Origin: Weeksella virosa DSM 16922
GTDB taxonomy: Bacteria; Bacteroidota; Bacteroidia; Flavobacteriales; Weeksellaceae
Direction: 5' to 3'
Length of the DNA stretch: 64,000 bases
Assembly (NCBI RefSeq): GCF_000189415.1
Contig: NC_015144.1
Coordinates: 1,970,001 to 2,034,000, forward strand
The translations under genes and the position numbers were made by a program. This document shows, in pieces, positions 11,201 to 19,375 of the stretch. Positions within the stretch are counted from its first letter, which is position 1. Each line of letters opens with the position of its first letter. The notes below the pieces were generated by a model. That model saw only the letters and a program-made list of their open reading frames with translations. It did not search any database and was not told the origin of the DNA.

Positions 11201-12614
11201 CAAAAAGAGCCTCTAAATCTTCGACTTTATTTATAAATTGATTCGTAACATCTTTATCGTCCTCTTTGGTAAAAATTTTCAAATTATACAACCATTGCCA
11301 AACTCTAAACTCTTGATAATATGGGTTGGATTTTGGAATTGCCTTTAGATAAATAATTTGGCCATTACCGTCTTTATCTTTTATTGTTCGAAATTCTAAA
11401 GAACAATTGGAAATCAATGATTTCTGACTTCTTAGCGGACGTTGGTAGAAAATAATATCGTTTAGAAAAAGATACACGAAATCTCGACTACTTAACTGCT
11501 GTTGGTGCGCTACATTTCTGCGATATAACTCACGTGCACACGCATTATATAAATCTTCCGTAAACAGTTCTGGTTGTAGTTCTATTTGTTTTTCTAAAAT
11601 TTTCTTTAACTCTGATTTATAAAACTTTCTTTCAATGGTACGAACTAACTTTCCTCTTATTTTTTGAGTAGGGTTATCTAATAAGGCTTCATAGATATAG
11701 CTACCTACGGTCTGATTGAATTGTTCAATTTCTTGTTCAGTTTTCTTCTTTATCAAAGTCCAATCGTCTTCCTTTGGAGCACGAAAACTTCTTTTTACCT
11801 CTCCGTCTTTATCCAACTTTTCTGAGCCATCTTCGTTAATATCGGTAGTTACGATAAAATCTCTCACCTTATCTTTCCAATCATAAAGAGGGATTTTGCT
11901 CGAACGTCTATAAACCCAACCGTTTTCAAGGTGTAAAGAATACCAGGTATCACCTTTTTTATTGGGTTGTTCGTCTGCTACAACATCCACAATTTTCAAC
12001 GAGTAGAATTCGACCTTTTTGTTAGGATTTTCTTCCTCTTCTTCTCCTCTTAACTGGTAATACCCTCTTTTCTGATTAAAGTTAAGAATAATCCAGGCCA
12101 GTTCTTGAGGAGAAATTTTTTGAGTCAACGCTTTTTTCCGGAGATAATAAATTGTCCAATCATAAGGAATTTTAATATCCTGTCCATTGGCTTTAAAATC
12201 AGCTACCATTTCATCAAAAGAACGTTGGAATAAAAACTCAAACTTACCTTCAGCATTCTTTTTCCAAGCCAATTTAGGTTCAGTTTCCGCTAAAAACTGC
12301 CCAAATCGTTTCTCAAAGTCAATTTCAGCAGCATAATGTTCGGGTAAAAACTTCAGAATATTGAGTACTCGGTGTAATCGTTCTCTACGAAGTAAATGCC
12401 TTTCTCTCAATCTCCTGATACTACGATAGCCTGTTCTTTCAGCCGTTTGAGAGATGGAACTTCCTTCTGCAAACTTCCCTATTATACCTGCATCCATAGG
12501 AATAATCCGACTACCCATTCCCAAAATCAGTCCTTGTTTATTTTCGAAGTCTTGTTCAACCAACGCCCATCCAATAGAGTTGGTGCCTAAATCTAGTCCT
12601 AATATGGTTTTCAT
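8292..12614 (-). CDS. cas9: CRISPR-associated endonuclease Cas9 (type II-C, large form)
   Basis: 1440 residues, at the long end for subtype II-C. RuvC-I is ILGLDLGTNSIGWALVE (Asp8). The arginine-rich bridge helix follows at about 60-95 (RSIRRLRERHLLRRERLHR). RuvC-II is IHIELGREM (Glu753). The HNH nuclease has the catalytic His875 in YQIEHIIPQARFFDD with a downstream Asn. RuvC-III is HRHHALDALIIA (Asp1073). The C-terminal part (about 1100-1440) should hold the PAM-interacting domain. All nuclease residues are present, so it should be active. Cas9 uses the crRNA:tracrRNA duplex to cut DNA. The tracrRNA is divergent, starting 87 bases upstream. The large recognition lobe (about 95-740) is the part I can read least. 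Confidence 0.99.
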   Translation of the reverse strand: MKTILGLDLGTNSIGWALVEQDFENKQGLILGMGSRIIPMDAGIIGKFAEGSSISQTAERTGYRSIRRLRERHLLRRERLHRVLNILKFLPEHYAAEIDFEKRFGQFLAETEPKLAWKKNAEGKFEFLFQRSFDEMVADFKANGQDIKIPYDWTIYYLRKKALTQKISPQELAWIILNFNQKRGYYQLRGEEEEENPNKKVEFYSLKIVDVVADEQPNKKGDTWYSLHLENGWVYRRSSKIPLYDWKDKVRDFIVTTDINEDGSEKLDKDGEVKRSFRAPKEDDWTLIKKKTEQEIEQFNQTVGSYIYEALLDNPTQKIRGKLVRTIERKFYKSELKKILEKQIELQPELFTEDLYNACARELYRRNVAHQQQLSSRDFVYLFLNDIIFYQRPLRSQKSLISNCSLEFRTIKDKDGNGQIIYLKAIPKSNPYYQEFRVWQWLYNLKIFTKEDDKDVTNQFINKVEDLEALFEFLMNQKEVNHTDILTYLIEPIVKSKYPNAKGKAFKDELKKELKKYRWNYVYDADKDESKSYPMNETRYELRKRLDKVENVPADFMTRKIEQHLWHIIYSVTDKIEFEKALKSFANKYDLHQESFVENFKRFKPFDSDYGTYSEKAIKKLLPLMRVGKYWSWDIIDDKTKTRIGKIITGEYDETIKNRVREKAIDLTEENHFQGLQLWLAQYIVYDRHSEADIAGKWNSVADLEQYLSEFKQHSLRNPIVEQVITETLRVVRDIWKQYGKGAKDYFDEIHIELGREMKNTAEERKRLSSIISENETTNLRIRAILEELMYDENMENVRPYSPMQQEALKIYEDGVLSSSVEIPEDIEKISKKSEPTKSEIQRYKLWLEQKYRSPYTGRPIPLSKLFTPAYQIEHIIPQARFFDDGFSNKVICESEVNALKDKMLGLEFIQNYYGQKVTTSFGEVTILTEDAYKAFVKEHYDKNRSKRNKLLLEEIPEKMIDRQMNDTRYISKYISKVLSNLVRGEKDDEGVNSKNIIPGNGKITGILKQDWGLNDVWNDLILPRFERMNQLTNSTDFTAWNEKHQKFLPSVPLELSKGFQKKRIDHRHHALDALIIACATRDHVNLLNNKHAKSRNERYDLQHKLRHTTPWQDKEGKVRTKFTEFKKPWETFTQDTKKELEKIVVNFKQNLRVINKATNYYEKIVDGKKVMFKQEGVNWAIRKPMHKETVSGKIDLPRVKVSKGKILTATRKSLDTSFNAKTILSITDTGIQKILLNYLKAKGNPELAFSPEGIEEMNQNISLYNDGKPHQPILKVRVFEQGSKFPLGETGNKTTKYVEAAKGTNLFFGVYEDNQGKRSYDTIPLNIVIERQKQGLNSVPETNEKGHRLLFSLSPNDLVYVPIEGEVFDETNPDVNRIYKVVSFSGSQMFCVRQDVATSIVYKLEFSSLNKMERTIDGIMIKEICIKLKVDRLGNISKA

Positions 12615-12665
12615 AAGTCATTTAGTGTTTGGAGTCTAAAATAGTTAATTTTTTTAACAAAAGTG

Positions 12666-12696
12666 TTTCGTTATTTGTAAATGTTTAATATATTTA
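12666..12696 (+). promoter_or_regulatory. likely tracrRNA promoter
   Basis: TATATTTA at 12689-12696 matches the Bacteroidota -7 form TAnnTTTG except for the last base, and is almost the same as TAGATTTA inside every CRISPR repeat (both are followed by C). A TTTCG at 12666-12670 lies 18 bases upstream as a possible -33 element. Transcription would start near 12701, exactly at the anti-repeat. Confidence 0.6.
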
Positions 12697-12700
12697 CCTC

Positions 12701-12780
12701 GAAAGGAATTCACAATAAGGATTATTCCGTTGTGAAAACATTTGGGTTGCCTCTTGTCCAGAATCAGGAGGCATTTTTTT
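12701..12780 (+). ncRNA. tracrRNA
   Basis: Bases 12701-12715 (GAAAGGAATTCACAA) are the exact reverse complement of CRISPR repeat bases 2-16, giving a 15-bp perfect duplex with the crRNA. Downstream lie a small hairpin region (AAGGATTATTCC) and a TTGTGAA that could pair back to the anti-repeat's TTCACAA. The 3' end is a rho-independent terminator with stem TGCCTC/GAGGCA and seven T's. Length of about 80 bases and location upstream of and divergent from cas9 fit a type II-C tracrRNA. The 5' end is inferred from the promoter. Confidence 0.9.
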
Positions 12781-12790
12781 ATCCGAATGT

Positions 12791-12876
12791 TTCACAAACT
12801 CCTCTTAATAAGTAACCGTAAAACCTTGTGAGCTAAAAGATTTGGGTTACCTTTTATTTAGAATCAGTTTTTTTTC
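12791..12876 (+). repeat. degenerate second copy of the tracrRNA
   Basis: Directly behind the tracrRNA terminator the same order of blocks recurs: TTCACAA (12791-12797), AATAAG, TTGTGA, ATTTGGGTTACCT, TAGAATCAG and a T-run. Compare TTCACAA, AATAAG, TTGTGA, ATTTGGGTTGCCT, CAGAATCAG and T-run in the real tracrRNA. The anti-repeat is reduced to 7 bases, the GGAGGC arm of the terminator is missing and I see no promoter, so it looks like an old tandem duplication that has decayed. Confidence 0.65.
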
Positions 12877-12945
12877 TCTACTTCAAATTTTATTTTAACA
12901 ATTACCGCGACACCTTATAGCGTTTAGATTTTTCAGATTTGTAAT

Positions 12946-14211
12946 ATGTATGCGTTGATTGATTGTAATAATTTTTATGCTTCTTGCGAACGAATCTTCA
13001 ATCCGAAACTAAGAGGCAAACCAATTGTTGTTTTGTCTAATAACGATGGTTGTGTAATAGCAAGATCCGACGAAGCAAAAGCACTGGGTATACCTATGGG
13101 GGCGCCAGCTTTTGAATACGATGGTTTTTTCCGGCTTCACAAAGTACATGTTTTTTCTTCTAACTATGTTTTGTACGCCGATATGAGTAATCGAGTAGTG
13201 AAGATTCTACAAACATTTTGTCCTGCTGTAGAAGTCTATTCTATTGATGAGTCTTTTTTGTGTTTAAAGGGTTTCGATTCGATTGATCTAGAAAAGTATG
13301 GACAACAAATAAAAGATACAATTTTTCAATTGACAAAACTCCCGGTCTGTGTCGGTATTGCACCTACCAAGACGTTGGCAAAAGCAGCAAATAGAATAGC
13401 AAAAAAATTTCCGAATCATCACCAAGGAGTGTATATCATCGATACAGAAATCAAAAAAAATAAAGCTTTGAAATGGCTGAAATGTGAAGATATTTGGGGA
13501 ATTGGACACCAACTTTCTAGACGACTCAACTATATTGGTTGTAGAACTGCCTATGATTTTTCTCGGTTGGATGATGCGTATATTCGTCGAAATTTCTCGG
13601 TAGTAGAACTCCGCCTGAAAAAAGAATTGCTAGGAGAAAGTGTTTTGCAATTGGAGGAGGTGAAGCGTAAAAAAAGTATTGCTACTACCCGAAGCTTCGA
13701 ACACACAATAGATAATTACGATGAGCTCAAAGAACGGGTAGCAACTTTTGCCATTTCTTGTGCAGAAAAGTTACGGCAAGAACAATCTAATTGTAAGATG
13801 ATTACGGTATTTGTGATGACCAATCGTTTTGATGAGCATTTGCCCTTTGTTTCTGCAACCTTGAGTACAACTTTAGAATCCGATTCTAGTTCGAGTATCG
13901 TTTTATCCAAAACAGCTTTGTTTTTGCTCGATAAATTAGTTCCGTCAGAAGGGAAGGTTCCGGCCTATAAAAAAGCAGGAGTTATTGTTTCTGGAATTAC
14001 GCCCAACCATCAGACACAGCTGAATATTTTCTATGAAGAATCGACCAAGCATAAAGCTTTGATGCAAGTAATGGATAAAATAAATGCACGATATGGTGGG
14101 CACAAATTGTTGTTAGGATCACAAGACTTGCAACGAAAATGGAAGATGAAACAAGAAAGGCTTTCGCCTAATTATACCACAAATTGGCAAGAAATATTAA
14201 CGGTACAATGA
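12946..14211 (+). CDS. umuC: Y-family DNA polymerase V catalytic subunit UmuC
   Basis: 421 residues. The N-terminus [18 protein letters not shown] carries the first catalytic Asp (6) of Y-family polymerases, and YSIDESFL carries the second Asp-Glu pair. [20 protein letters not shown] and the helix-hairpin-helix [12 protein letters not shown] follow. A probable sliding-clamp-binding motif QLNIF lies in the C-terminal part. UmuC performs translesion synthesis with UmuD'. The stop codon overlaps the umuD ATG, so the two are translationally coupled, with umuC first. No LexA box could be recognised upstream. Confidence 0.95.
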   Translation: MYALIDCNNFYASCERIFNPKLRGKPIVVLSNNDGCVIARSDEAKALGIPMGAPAFEYDGFFRLHKVHVFSSNYVLYADMSNRVVKILQTFCPAVEVYSIDESFLCLKGFDSIDLEKYGQQIKDTIFQLTKLPVCVGIAPTKTLAKAANRIAKKFPNHHQGVYIIDTEIKKNKALKWLKCEDIWGIGHQLSRRLNYIGCRTAYDFSRLDDAYIRRNFSVVELRLKKELLGESVLQLEEVKRKKSIATTRSFEHTIDNYDELKERVATFAISCAEKLRQEQSNCKMITVFVMTNRFDEHLPFVSATLSTTLESDSSSSIVLSKTALFLLDKLVPSEGKVPAYKKAGVIVSGITPNHQTQLNIFYEESTKHKALMQVMDKINARYGGHKLLLGSQDLQRKWKMKQERLSPNYTTNWQEILTVQ

Positions 14212-14672
14212 AATTAATCCAAGATATACAGTTCGGTAATGAACTCGAATTTTTAACAATAGAAAAAGTAAACACTCGGTATTATGCCCATTATTATGGT
14301 GATGTGTCGGCGGGCTTTCCTTCGCCTGCAGAAGATTTCCGACAAGAAAGAATCTCTTTAGACGAACGTTTTCTTAGCAAACCAGAAAGCACCTTTTTGG
14401 TTCGTGTAGGCGGTCTTTCGATGTATCCTCATTACCAAATGAACGATGTTTTGGTCAACCGATCAGATTATCAGTTGATGCATGGTGATGATGCTGTGGT
14501 GTCGATCAATAATTCAGACTTCACTCTAAAAAGATGGGATGCAAATAAAAAAATGTTCTATGCGCTGAATCCAGACTTCAAAGATTCTCTCATTATTCAA
14601 CCAGAAGACGTAGTGGTTTGTTTGGGAGTGGTTTCGACGATCATTCGAGAACTGAAACGTTTCCGGAAATAA
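14208..14672 (+). CDS. umuD: LexA/UmuD-type self-cleaving subunit of DNA polymerase V
   Basis: Start set at ATG 14208, which overlaps the umuC stop (ATGA); the frame is also open upstream from a TTG at 14184. 154 residues. The S24 peptidase fold shows the nucleophile Ser71 in [10 protein letters not shown] and the general-base Lys108 in FTLKRW. The likely self-cleavage bond is Ala35-Gly36 in DVSAGFPSP, where E. coli UmuD has Cys-Gly. RecA-driven self-cleavage makes UmuD', the active partner of UmuC. Confidence 0.93.
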   Translation: MKLIQDIQFGNELEFLTIEKVNTRYYAHYYGDVSAGFPSPAEDFRQERISLDERFLSKPESTFLVRVGGLSMYPHYQMNDVLVNRSDYQLMHGDDAVVSINNSDFTLKRWDANKKMFYALNPDFKDSLIIQPEDVVVCLGVVSTIIRELKRFRK

Positions 14673-14814
14673 GTTTTAGCTGAAATAAGTATGCGTTAAT
14701 TCACATCACTAAAAACCAATCAACCTCTCTAGTTCGAACAAATAGGAGTAGAGAAGAATAAGAACCATAGAGGTTATAAATTACCGTGAAAAAGAGTAGG
14801 AGAGTGGTACAATT

Positions 14815-15396
14815 TTAAAATAAACGAATTTGGTTGTCTTCTCTTTGCGTAGAAAAATCGATAAACGGAACAAAATCTTCTCCATGCAACCATTGCTCAC
14901 AACTAGGCAAAGAGTCAAATGCAATTGGCATTCTTTGTTTACGATTGTGGATGTATTTCATCACTCCTAAAGCTTCGGTAGTTACAACAGAAAATGTATC
15001 ATTTTGGTATAAGGCTGCCAAAAATAGAAGCTCATTATCGTGTCCAATTTCGTATCTTATTTTGTTTCGCCCTTCATGCCGCCATTCATAAAAACTATCG
15101 ACCACCAAAACACAACGGTTGTTAAATGATTCGCGAAAAGATGGCTTTTCTTCTAGCGTTTCTACACGTGCATTGAGTGTGTTGTTGGTGTCAAAATCTT
15201 CTTGTGCCCAACTTGGTTTAAGCCCCCATTGTAAAAGCTCTATGGCTTCTTGTCCTGTTTTGATAATCGGTAAATACGGATGCGCAAAACCGTTAAAATG
15301 TTCCTTGGGCTCGAATTTTTGGTTGGATAGGAAAGGAATTCTAGTATTGTTTTCCAATTCCTTTTTCGTTTTATTCACTTTTACATGATAACACAT
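14815..15396 (-). CDS. SOS response-associated peptidase (SRAP/HMCES/YedK family)
   Basis: Start chosen at 15396 so that the catalytic Cys is residue 2 (MCYHVKVN), as required in this family, where the initiator Met is removed and Cys2 crosslinks to abasic sites. 193 residues. Other family marks are the ARVETLEEKPSFRESF block, CVLVVDSFYEWRHEG (active-site Glu) and the late RMPIAF segment with its nearby HGEDFVPF. It shields abasic sites in single-stranded DNA. It converges with umuC-umuD, forming a small DNA-damage cluster. Confidence 0.93.
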   Translation of the reverse strand: MCYHVKVNKTKKELENNTRIPFLSNQKFEPKEHFNGFAHPYLPIIKTGQEAIELLQWGLKPSWAQEDFDTNNTLNARVETLEEKPSFRESFNNRCVLVVDSFYEWRHEGRNKIRYEIGHDNELLFLAALYQNDTFSVVTTEALGVMKYIHNRKQRMPIAFDSLPSCEQWLHGEDFVPFIDFSTQREDNQIRLF

Positions 15397-15431
15397 TCGA
15401 TTGTTGTTAAAATAAAAAAACAAAGAAAAAA

Positions 15432-17579
15432 TTATATCTTATAAACCTCGTCTACAGATATTTTCGTTGTGAAAACTCCATAGTTAATAAAAATAATATC
15501 ATCCTTTATTTTATCAATCGTCCCAACGCTTGACGATCCATTGATTTTTACCCGATCGCCAATTTTCAATTCCCGAATTTTCTTTTGCATTGCTTCTTTT
15601 TCTCGTTGTTCTTTTTTGTGTTGTTCTTTTTTTATTTCGTTAGCATTGCTTTTTAATTCGCGTTGTACTTCTTTGGCAACAATTTTCTCAATCTTTTTTT
15701 GTTGTTGAATTTCATTGGTTTTTTTCGAATTTTCCATTTCAATTATTTTGAGGAAATTGCTTATCAACTGTTTTTTATTTTTACTTTTCAGATAAGAATC
15801 AGCCATTTCATTGATGCGTTTTCCCATCATCAGAGTTTTCTGTTCACTAGCATATAACTGTTGGAAATCATAGAGTTTTTGTTGGATTTTATCTTGCATT
15901 TCTTCTAGCTTTCCTTGATGAGCTTCATGCGTTTCTTTTAGTTCTACAACCTGATCTCTGGTTTTTTGGATTTCGAATTTTTCTTGTTGTAATTTTAGAA
16001 TCGTTTTATCCAAACGAACCTTGTCATTTTCTACTTTCTTTTTTGCACGGTTGATTAATCGATACGGAATTTTATTTTTTTCGGCAACCTCAAAAGTAAA
16101 CGAACTTCCGGCTTGGCCGAGTTCTAATTTATACATCGGTTCTAAACTTTTTTTATCAAAAAGCATGCTGGCATTTATAGCTTCTTCTAGACGTTCTGCA
16201 CTTAGTTTGATGTTGGTATAATGTGTAGTAAAAATTCCATAAGCATTTCTCTCATAAAACTCTTCGAAAAACACTTCCGCCAATGCGCCACCCAATTCAG
16301 GATCAGAACCCGTCCCAAATTCATCCACCAATAACAAAGATTTTTCGTCGGCATATTTCAAAAAATAAGCCATTTGTTTCAGTCGATAACTATAGGTAGA
16401 AAGATGGTTTTCTATAGATTGATTGTCACCAATATCGGTGAAAATTTTATCAAAAAAGCCAACTTCGCTTTTCGGATGAACCGGAATCAAAATACCTGAT
16501 TGTATCATCAACTGGTTCAGTCCTACGGTTTTCAAGGTAATAGACTTCCCTCCAGCATTGGGGCCAGATATGATAATTATGCGCTGTTTCTTGGTGAGAG
16601 AAAGTGTTTGAGGTATCGTTCTACGTTCTTTACGCAAATTATTCAAATACAAAACAGGATGATAAGCATCGATTAGTTGTAGTTGTAATTCCTCTTTCAG
16701 GGTGGGTAAAATTGCTTGTATATTTTGGGCATATTTTGCCTTGGCTTGTGTAAGATCCAAATATTCTAGAAAAGCTTGATATTCTTCTATAAGTGGCTGA
16801 TATATAGCAATCTCAGATGTTAGTTTTAATAAAATCTGGATGATCAGATGCTTTTCTTCTTCGCGTAATTCATCGAGTTGTCTTCTCGGGTTCAGGACGC
16901 TTTCGGGTTCGATATAAGAGATAGATCCAGTTTTTGATGTACCTAAAAATTGACCTTTTACACGTTTCCTCAGAGCAGATTTTACAGCCAAAACACGGCG
17001 ATTTCCTACAACAGATTCTCTGATTTCATCCAAAACATCCGAATGATAACTCATCGATTTGTTGAATAATTCTGTAATTCGAGAACTGATAGCGCGAATT
17101 TCTTGCCGAACGATTCTCAACTCAGGGCTTGCATCATCTTTTATTTCTCCGAATTTATTGAATACTTGATCGATAATTTTTACAATTTCTTTCTCGTAAA
17201 TAATTTGTTCGGTTTTTGCATGTAAATATGGAACGTACTCTATGAAATTACGCGTGTATTTTTTTATTTCTTTTATTTGTAAAGTATTCGATTTTATCTT
17301 GAAAAATTCTTCTGCAGGCAGATAATAGTTTTCAATCGAAAGTCGTTTCAGGTATTCATCCAAAATAAAATATTCAGAAAACGGCAAACTATTTCCACTT
17401 TCTAGGGTAGATAGGTATTCGCTAGTGGTATGTAAATCAATCAACAACTCGTTCCGATTACTGTAAGGGACAAGGTTTTTTGTTCTTTCAGCAACTTTTT
17501 CGGTATATATATATTGGATGATTTCGGCCAGTACGACCGGAAATTCTAAATCTTTTAAAGTCTGTTTACTTACTTGCAT
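15432..17579 (-). CDS. mutS2: MutS2-type ATPase lacking a C-terminal Smr domain
   Basis: Start set at the ATG ending at 17579 (715 residues), because similarity begins with LKDLEFPVVLAEIIQYI; an upstream in-frame ATG at 17612 is possible. The core/lever region is followed by Walker A (ISGPNAGGKSITLK), Walker B (LLVDEFGTGSDPELGGALAEVFFE) and FTTHY, then a long coiled coil (about 500-650). The protein ends in a small KOW-like domain (IGDRVKINGSSSVGTIDKI). Most MutS2 proteins continue into an Smr nuclease domain, but here the stop follows directly. MutS2 acts on recombination intermediates and collided ribosomes in other bacteria; the role without Smr is uncertain. Confidence 0.9.
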   Translation of the reverse strand: MQVSKQTLKDLEFPVVLAEIIQYIYTEKVAERTKNLVPYSNRNELLIDLHTTSEYLSTLESGNSLPFSEYFILDEYLKRLSIENYYLPAEEFFKIKSNTLQIKEIKKYTRNFIEYVPYLHAKTEQIIYEKEIVKIIDQVFNKFGEIKDDASPELRIVRQEIRAISSRITELFNKSMSYHSDVLDEIRESVVGNRRVLAVKSALRKRVKGQFLGTSKTGSISYIEPESVLNPRRQLDELREEEKHLIIQILLKLTSEIAIYQPLIEEYQAFLEYLDLTQAKAKYAQNIQAILPTLKEELQLQLIDAYHPVLYLNNLRKERRTIPQTLSLTKKQRIIIISGPNAGGKSITLKTVGLNQLMIQSGILIPVHPKSEVGFFDKIFTDIGDNQSIENHLSTYSYRLKQMAYFLKYADEKSLLLVDEFGTGSDPELGGALAEVFFEEFYERNAYGIFTTHYTNIKLSAERLEEAINASMLFDKKSLEPMYKLELGQAGSSFTFEVAEKNKIPYRLINRAKKKVENDKVRLDKTILKLQQEKFEIQKTRDQVVELKETHEAHQGKLEEMQDKIQQKLYDFQQLYASEQKTLMMGKRINEMADSYLKSKNKKQLISNFLKIIEMENSKKTNEIQQQKKIEKIVAKEVQRELKSNANEIKKEQHKKEQREKEAMQKKIRELKIGDRVKINGSSSVGTIDKIKDDIIFINYGVFTTKISVDEVYKI

Positions 17580-17624
17580 CCGTACAAAATTAGCGATAAT
17601 TTTACGATTCAAAAATCAATTCGT

Positions 17625-18293
17625 ATGTTCGACAATATACAAGATGAAAAGTGGTTGGAGGTTTTTCGTCAAGAGGCTAAAAAAGATTATTTCAGAGATT
17701 TAATTGTTTTTATCGAAAGAGAGTATGCCGAACATACGGTTTATCCGCCCAAAAGCGAGTTGTTTTCTGCTTTTTTGCAAACTCCTTTCGATGCGATAAA
17801 GGTTGTGATTCTAGGTCAAGATCCTTATCATGGTAATGGGCAAGCAAATGGTTTGGCTTTTTCGGTGAATTCTTCTGTAAAAATTCCTCCGAGTTTACGA
17901 AATATTTTCAAAGAGCTAGAAACAGATGTATTAAAGAAAATGCCAACTTCTGGGGATTTATTACCTTGGGCCAAACAAGGTGTTTTTCTATTGAACGATG
18001 TTTTGTCGGTCCGTAAGGCTTCTGCAGGTAGCCATAAAAATAAGGGCTGGGAAACTTTTACCCAAACGATTATACAAACAATTTCGGATCAAAAAGAACA
18101 TGTTGTTTTTTTGCTTTGGGGGAATCATGCACATAAGAAAGAAAAATTAATCGATACTTCTAAGCATTTAATTCTCAAGTCTGGACATCCATCACCGATG
18201 AGTGCTAATCAAGGAAAATGGTTCGGCAATCATCATTTCTCTCAAACCAATTCCTATTTAGAGAAACATAATAAAGAGAAAATCAATTGGTAG
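17625..18293 (+). CDS. ung: uracil-DNA glycosylase, family 1
   Basis: Start at ATG 17625 (222 residues, normal length), where the family similarity begins (MFDNIQDEKWLEVF). The water-activating loop VVILGQDPYHGNGQANGLAFSV places the catalytic Asp at 66. The DNA-intercalation motif is HPSPMSANQGKWFGNHHF (usually HPSPLSA). VFLLWGNHA is the uracil-binding segment. It removes uracil from DNA to start base excision repair. It is divergent from mutS2. Confidence 0.97.
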   Translation: MFDNIQDEKWLEVFRQEAKKDYFRDLIVFIEREYAEHTVYPPKSELFSAFLQTPFDAIKVVILGQDPYHGNGQANGLAFSVNSSVKIPPSLRNIFKELETDVLKKMPTSGDLLPWAKQGVFLLNDVLSVRKASAGSHKNKGWETFTQTIIQTISDQKEHVVFLLWGNHAHKKEKLIDTSKHLILKSGHPSPMSANQGKWFGNHHFSQTNSYLEKHNKEKINW

Positions 18294-18313
18294 AAAGAAT
18301 TTTCTTTATTATA

Positions 18314-18347
18314 TAAAAAAACATCTTCATTTGAAGATGTTTTTTTG
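18314..18347. terminator. bidirectional terminator between ung and the dehydrogenase
   Basis: Perfect stem ACATCTTCA/TGAAGATGT with two-base loop, A-run on the left and T-run on the right. It serves both convergent genes. Confidence 0.9.
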
Positions 18348-18352
18348 TTTCA

Positions 18353-19063
18353 TCAAGGGTTTGTACTCCACAAAGAAGCAGATTTTAGTAATGCTCTTCT
18401 AGGAAGTTTTAGGGTTGCAACAATTAATTCGGCAAAATCTTCTGGCTGTAAAACACTCTCTGGGTTACCGTCGGTTAGACCCAATTGTTTGCTCATATCA
18501 GAGGCAATTGTAGATGGAGTGAGGGTTGTAACGCGGATATTGTTTTTCCGTACTTCTTTCATCAAAGATTCGTTCATTCCTATTACCGCAAATTTAGAAG
18601 CCGAATATGCCGATGTTGTTGGGTTGCCAGCCAAGCCAGCAGTCGACGACACGTTGAAAATATCTCCTTCATTTTTCTCGATCATTTGCGGGAGAATTTC
18701 ACGTGTTACATAGTACATTCCGAGTACGTTGGTGAGTAAAATATTTTCCCAATCACTTTCTTCCATTTCTAGTAAAGTACCAAATTTAGAAATTCCTGCA
18801 TTATTCACTAGAATATCGAATGGCCCAAAATCTTCAGTTAATTTCGTAAGTGAAGAGTGTACTTCTTCACGATTTTTAATGTCAAAAATTGCATAGGTTG
18901 CTCGTACGCCAAGTTCTTGCAATTCTGTTACTACTTTTTTCAGTAGGTCTTTGTTTCTTCCTGTAATTGCTACATCTATTCCTTCTTTTGCAAAGGCCAA
19001 AGCAATTGCTTTCCCCAAACCTCTGCTGCCTCCAGTAATCAAGGCTTTTTTAGTATTCAACAT
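18353..19063 (-). CDS. short-chain dehydrogenase/reductase (FabG-like)
   Basis: 236 residues with the classical SDR pattern: cofactor loop TGGSRGLGKAIA, NNAG at 87-90, and the catalytic Ser140-Tyr153-Lys157 in VSSTAGLAG and SAYSASKFAV. Arg residues after the glycine loop suggest NADP(H). It resembles 3-oxoacyl-ACP reductase and related 3-ketoacyl reductases, but isolated location gives no hint of the substrate, so no gene symbol is given. Confidence 0.9.
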   Translation of the reverse strand: MLNTKKALITGGSRGLGKAIALAFAKEGIDVAITGRNKDLLKKVVTELQELGVRATYAIFDIKNREEVHSSLTKLTEDFGPFDILVNNAGISKFGTLLEMEESDWENILLTNVLGMYYVTREILPQMIEKNEGDIFNVSSTAGLAGNPTTSAYSASKFAVIGMNESLMKEVRKNNIRVTTLTPSTIASDMSKQLGLTDGNPESVLQPEDFAELIVATLKLPRRALLKSASLWSTNP

Positions 19064-19375
19064 GGTGTTTTATTTATAATTTATTTGGTTATTATATTGA
19101 CTTTTCCATAGGATGGAAAACAAGTTTAGTAATTCTTTAGAATGTGAAATTACTAAAAAATATCAAAATCCGATTTGAAGATTTAATCCTAGAGAAGCGT
19201 ATTTCTTTTTTCGTTGTTTAGTATATTTTATGCATTATTAGTTATTTATCATTATTTGTAAACGCTATAAATTGTTATTTCCCGAAAAAGATAGGGATAG
19301 AAAAAGTAATCAAATCTCGATGATGGTTTGTGCGATGTGATGATGTGGTTGTAATAGATTGGTAATAGTATTATT
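19064..19375. other. 312-base intergenic region without a convincing gene
   Basis: Between two minus-strand genes. AT-rich. On the minus strand a 20-codon open stretch near 19162-19225 ends in the barrel-like tail KYASLGLNLQIGF and a stop, which would suit the last strand of an outer-membrane protein, but stops precede it in the same frame. It may be the remnant of a lost gene. No RNA or repeat was recognised. Confidence 0.4.

Noticed and set aside
12615-12700. A clear promoter for cas9 on the minus strand
   Set aside because: TATTTTAG with an upstream TTTTG can be read on the minus strand, but spacing (14) and match are poor, so it is not listed.
14718-14796. AACCTCT/AGAGGTT inverted repeat between umuD and the SRAP gene
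   Set aside because: Only 7 bp with a loop of about 40 bases and no T-run; not a convincing terminator or operator.
19162-19225. Possible minus-strand gene end with the barrel-like tail KYASLGLNLQIGF
   Set aside because: In-frame stops lie about 20-25 codons upstream and no start or signal is visible; could be chance or a remnant.
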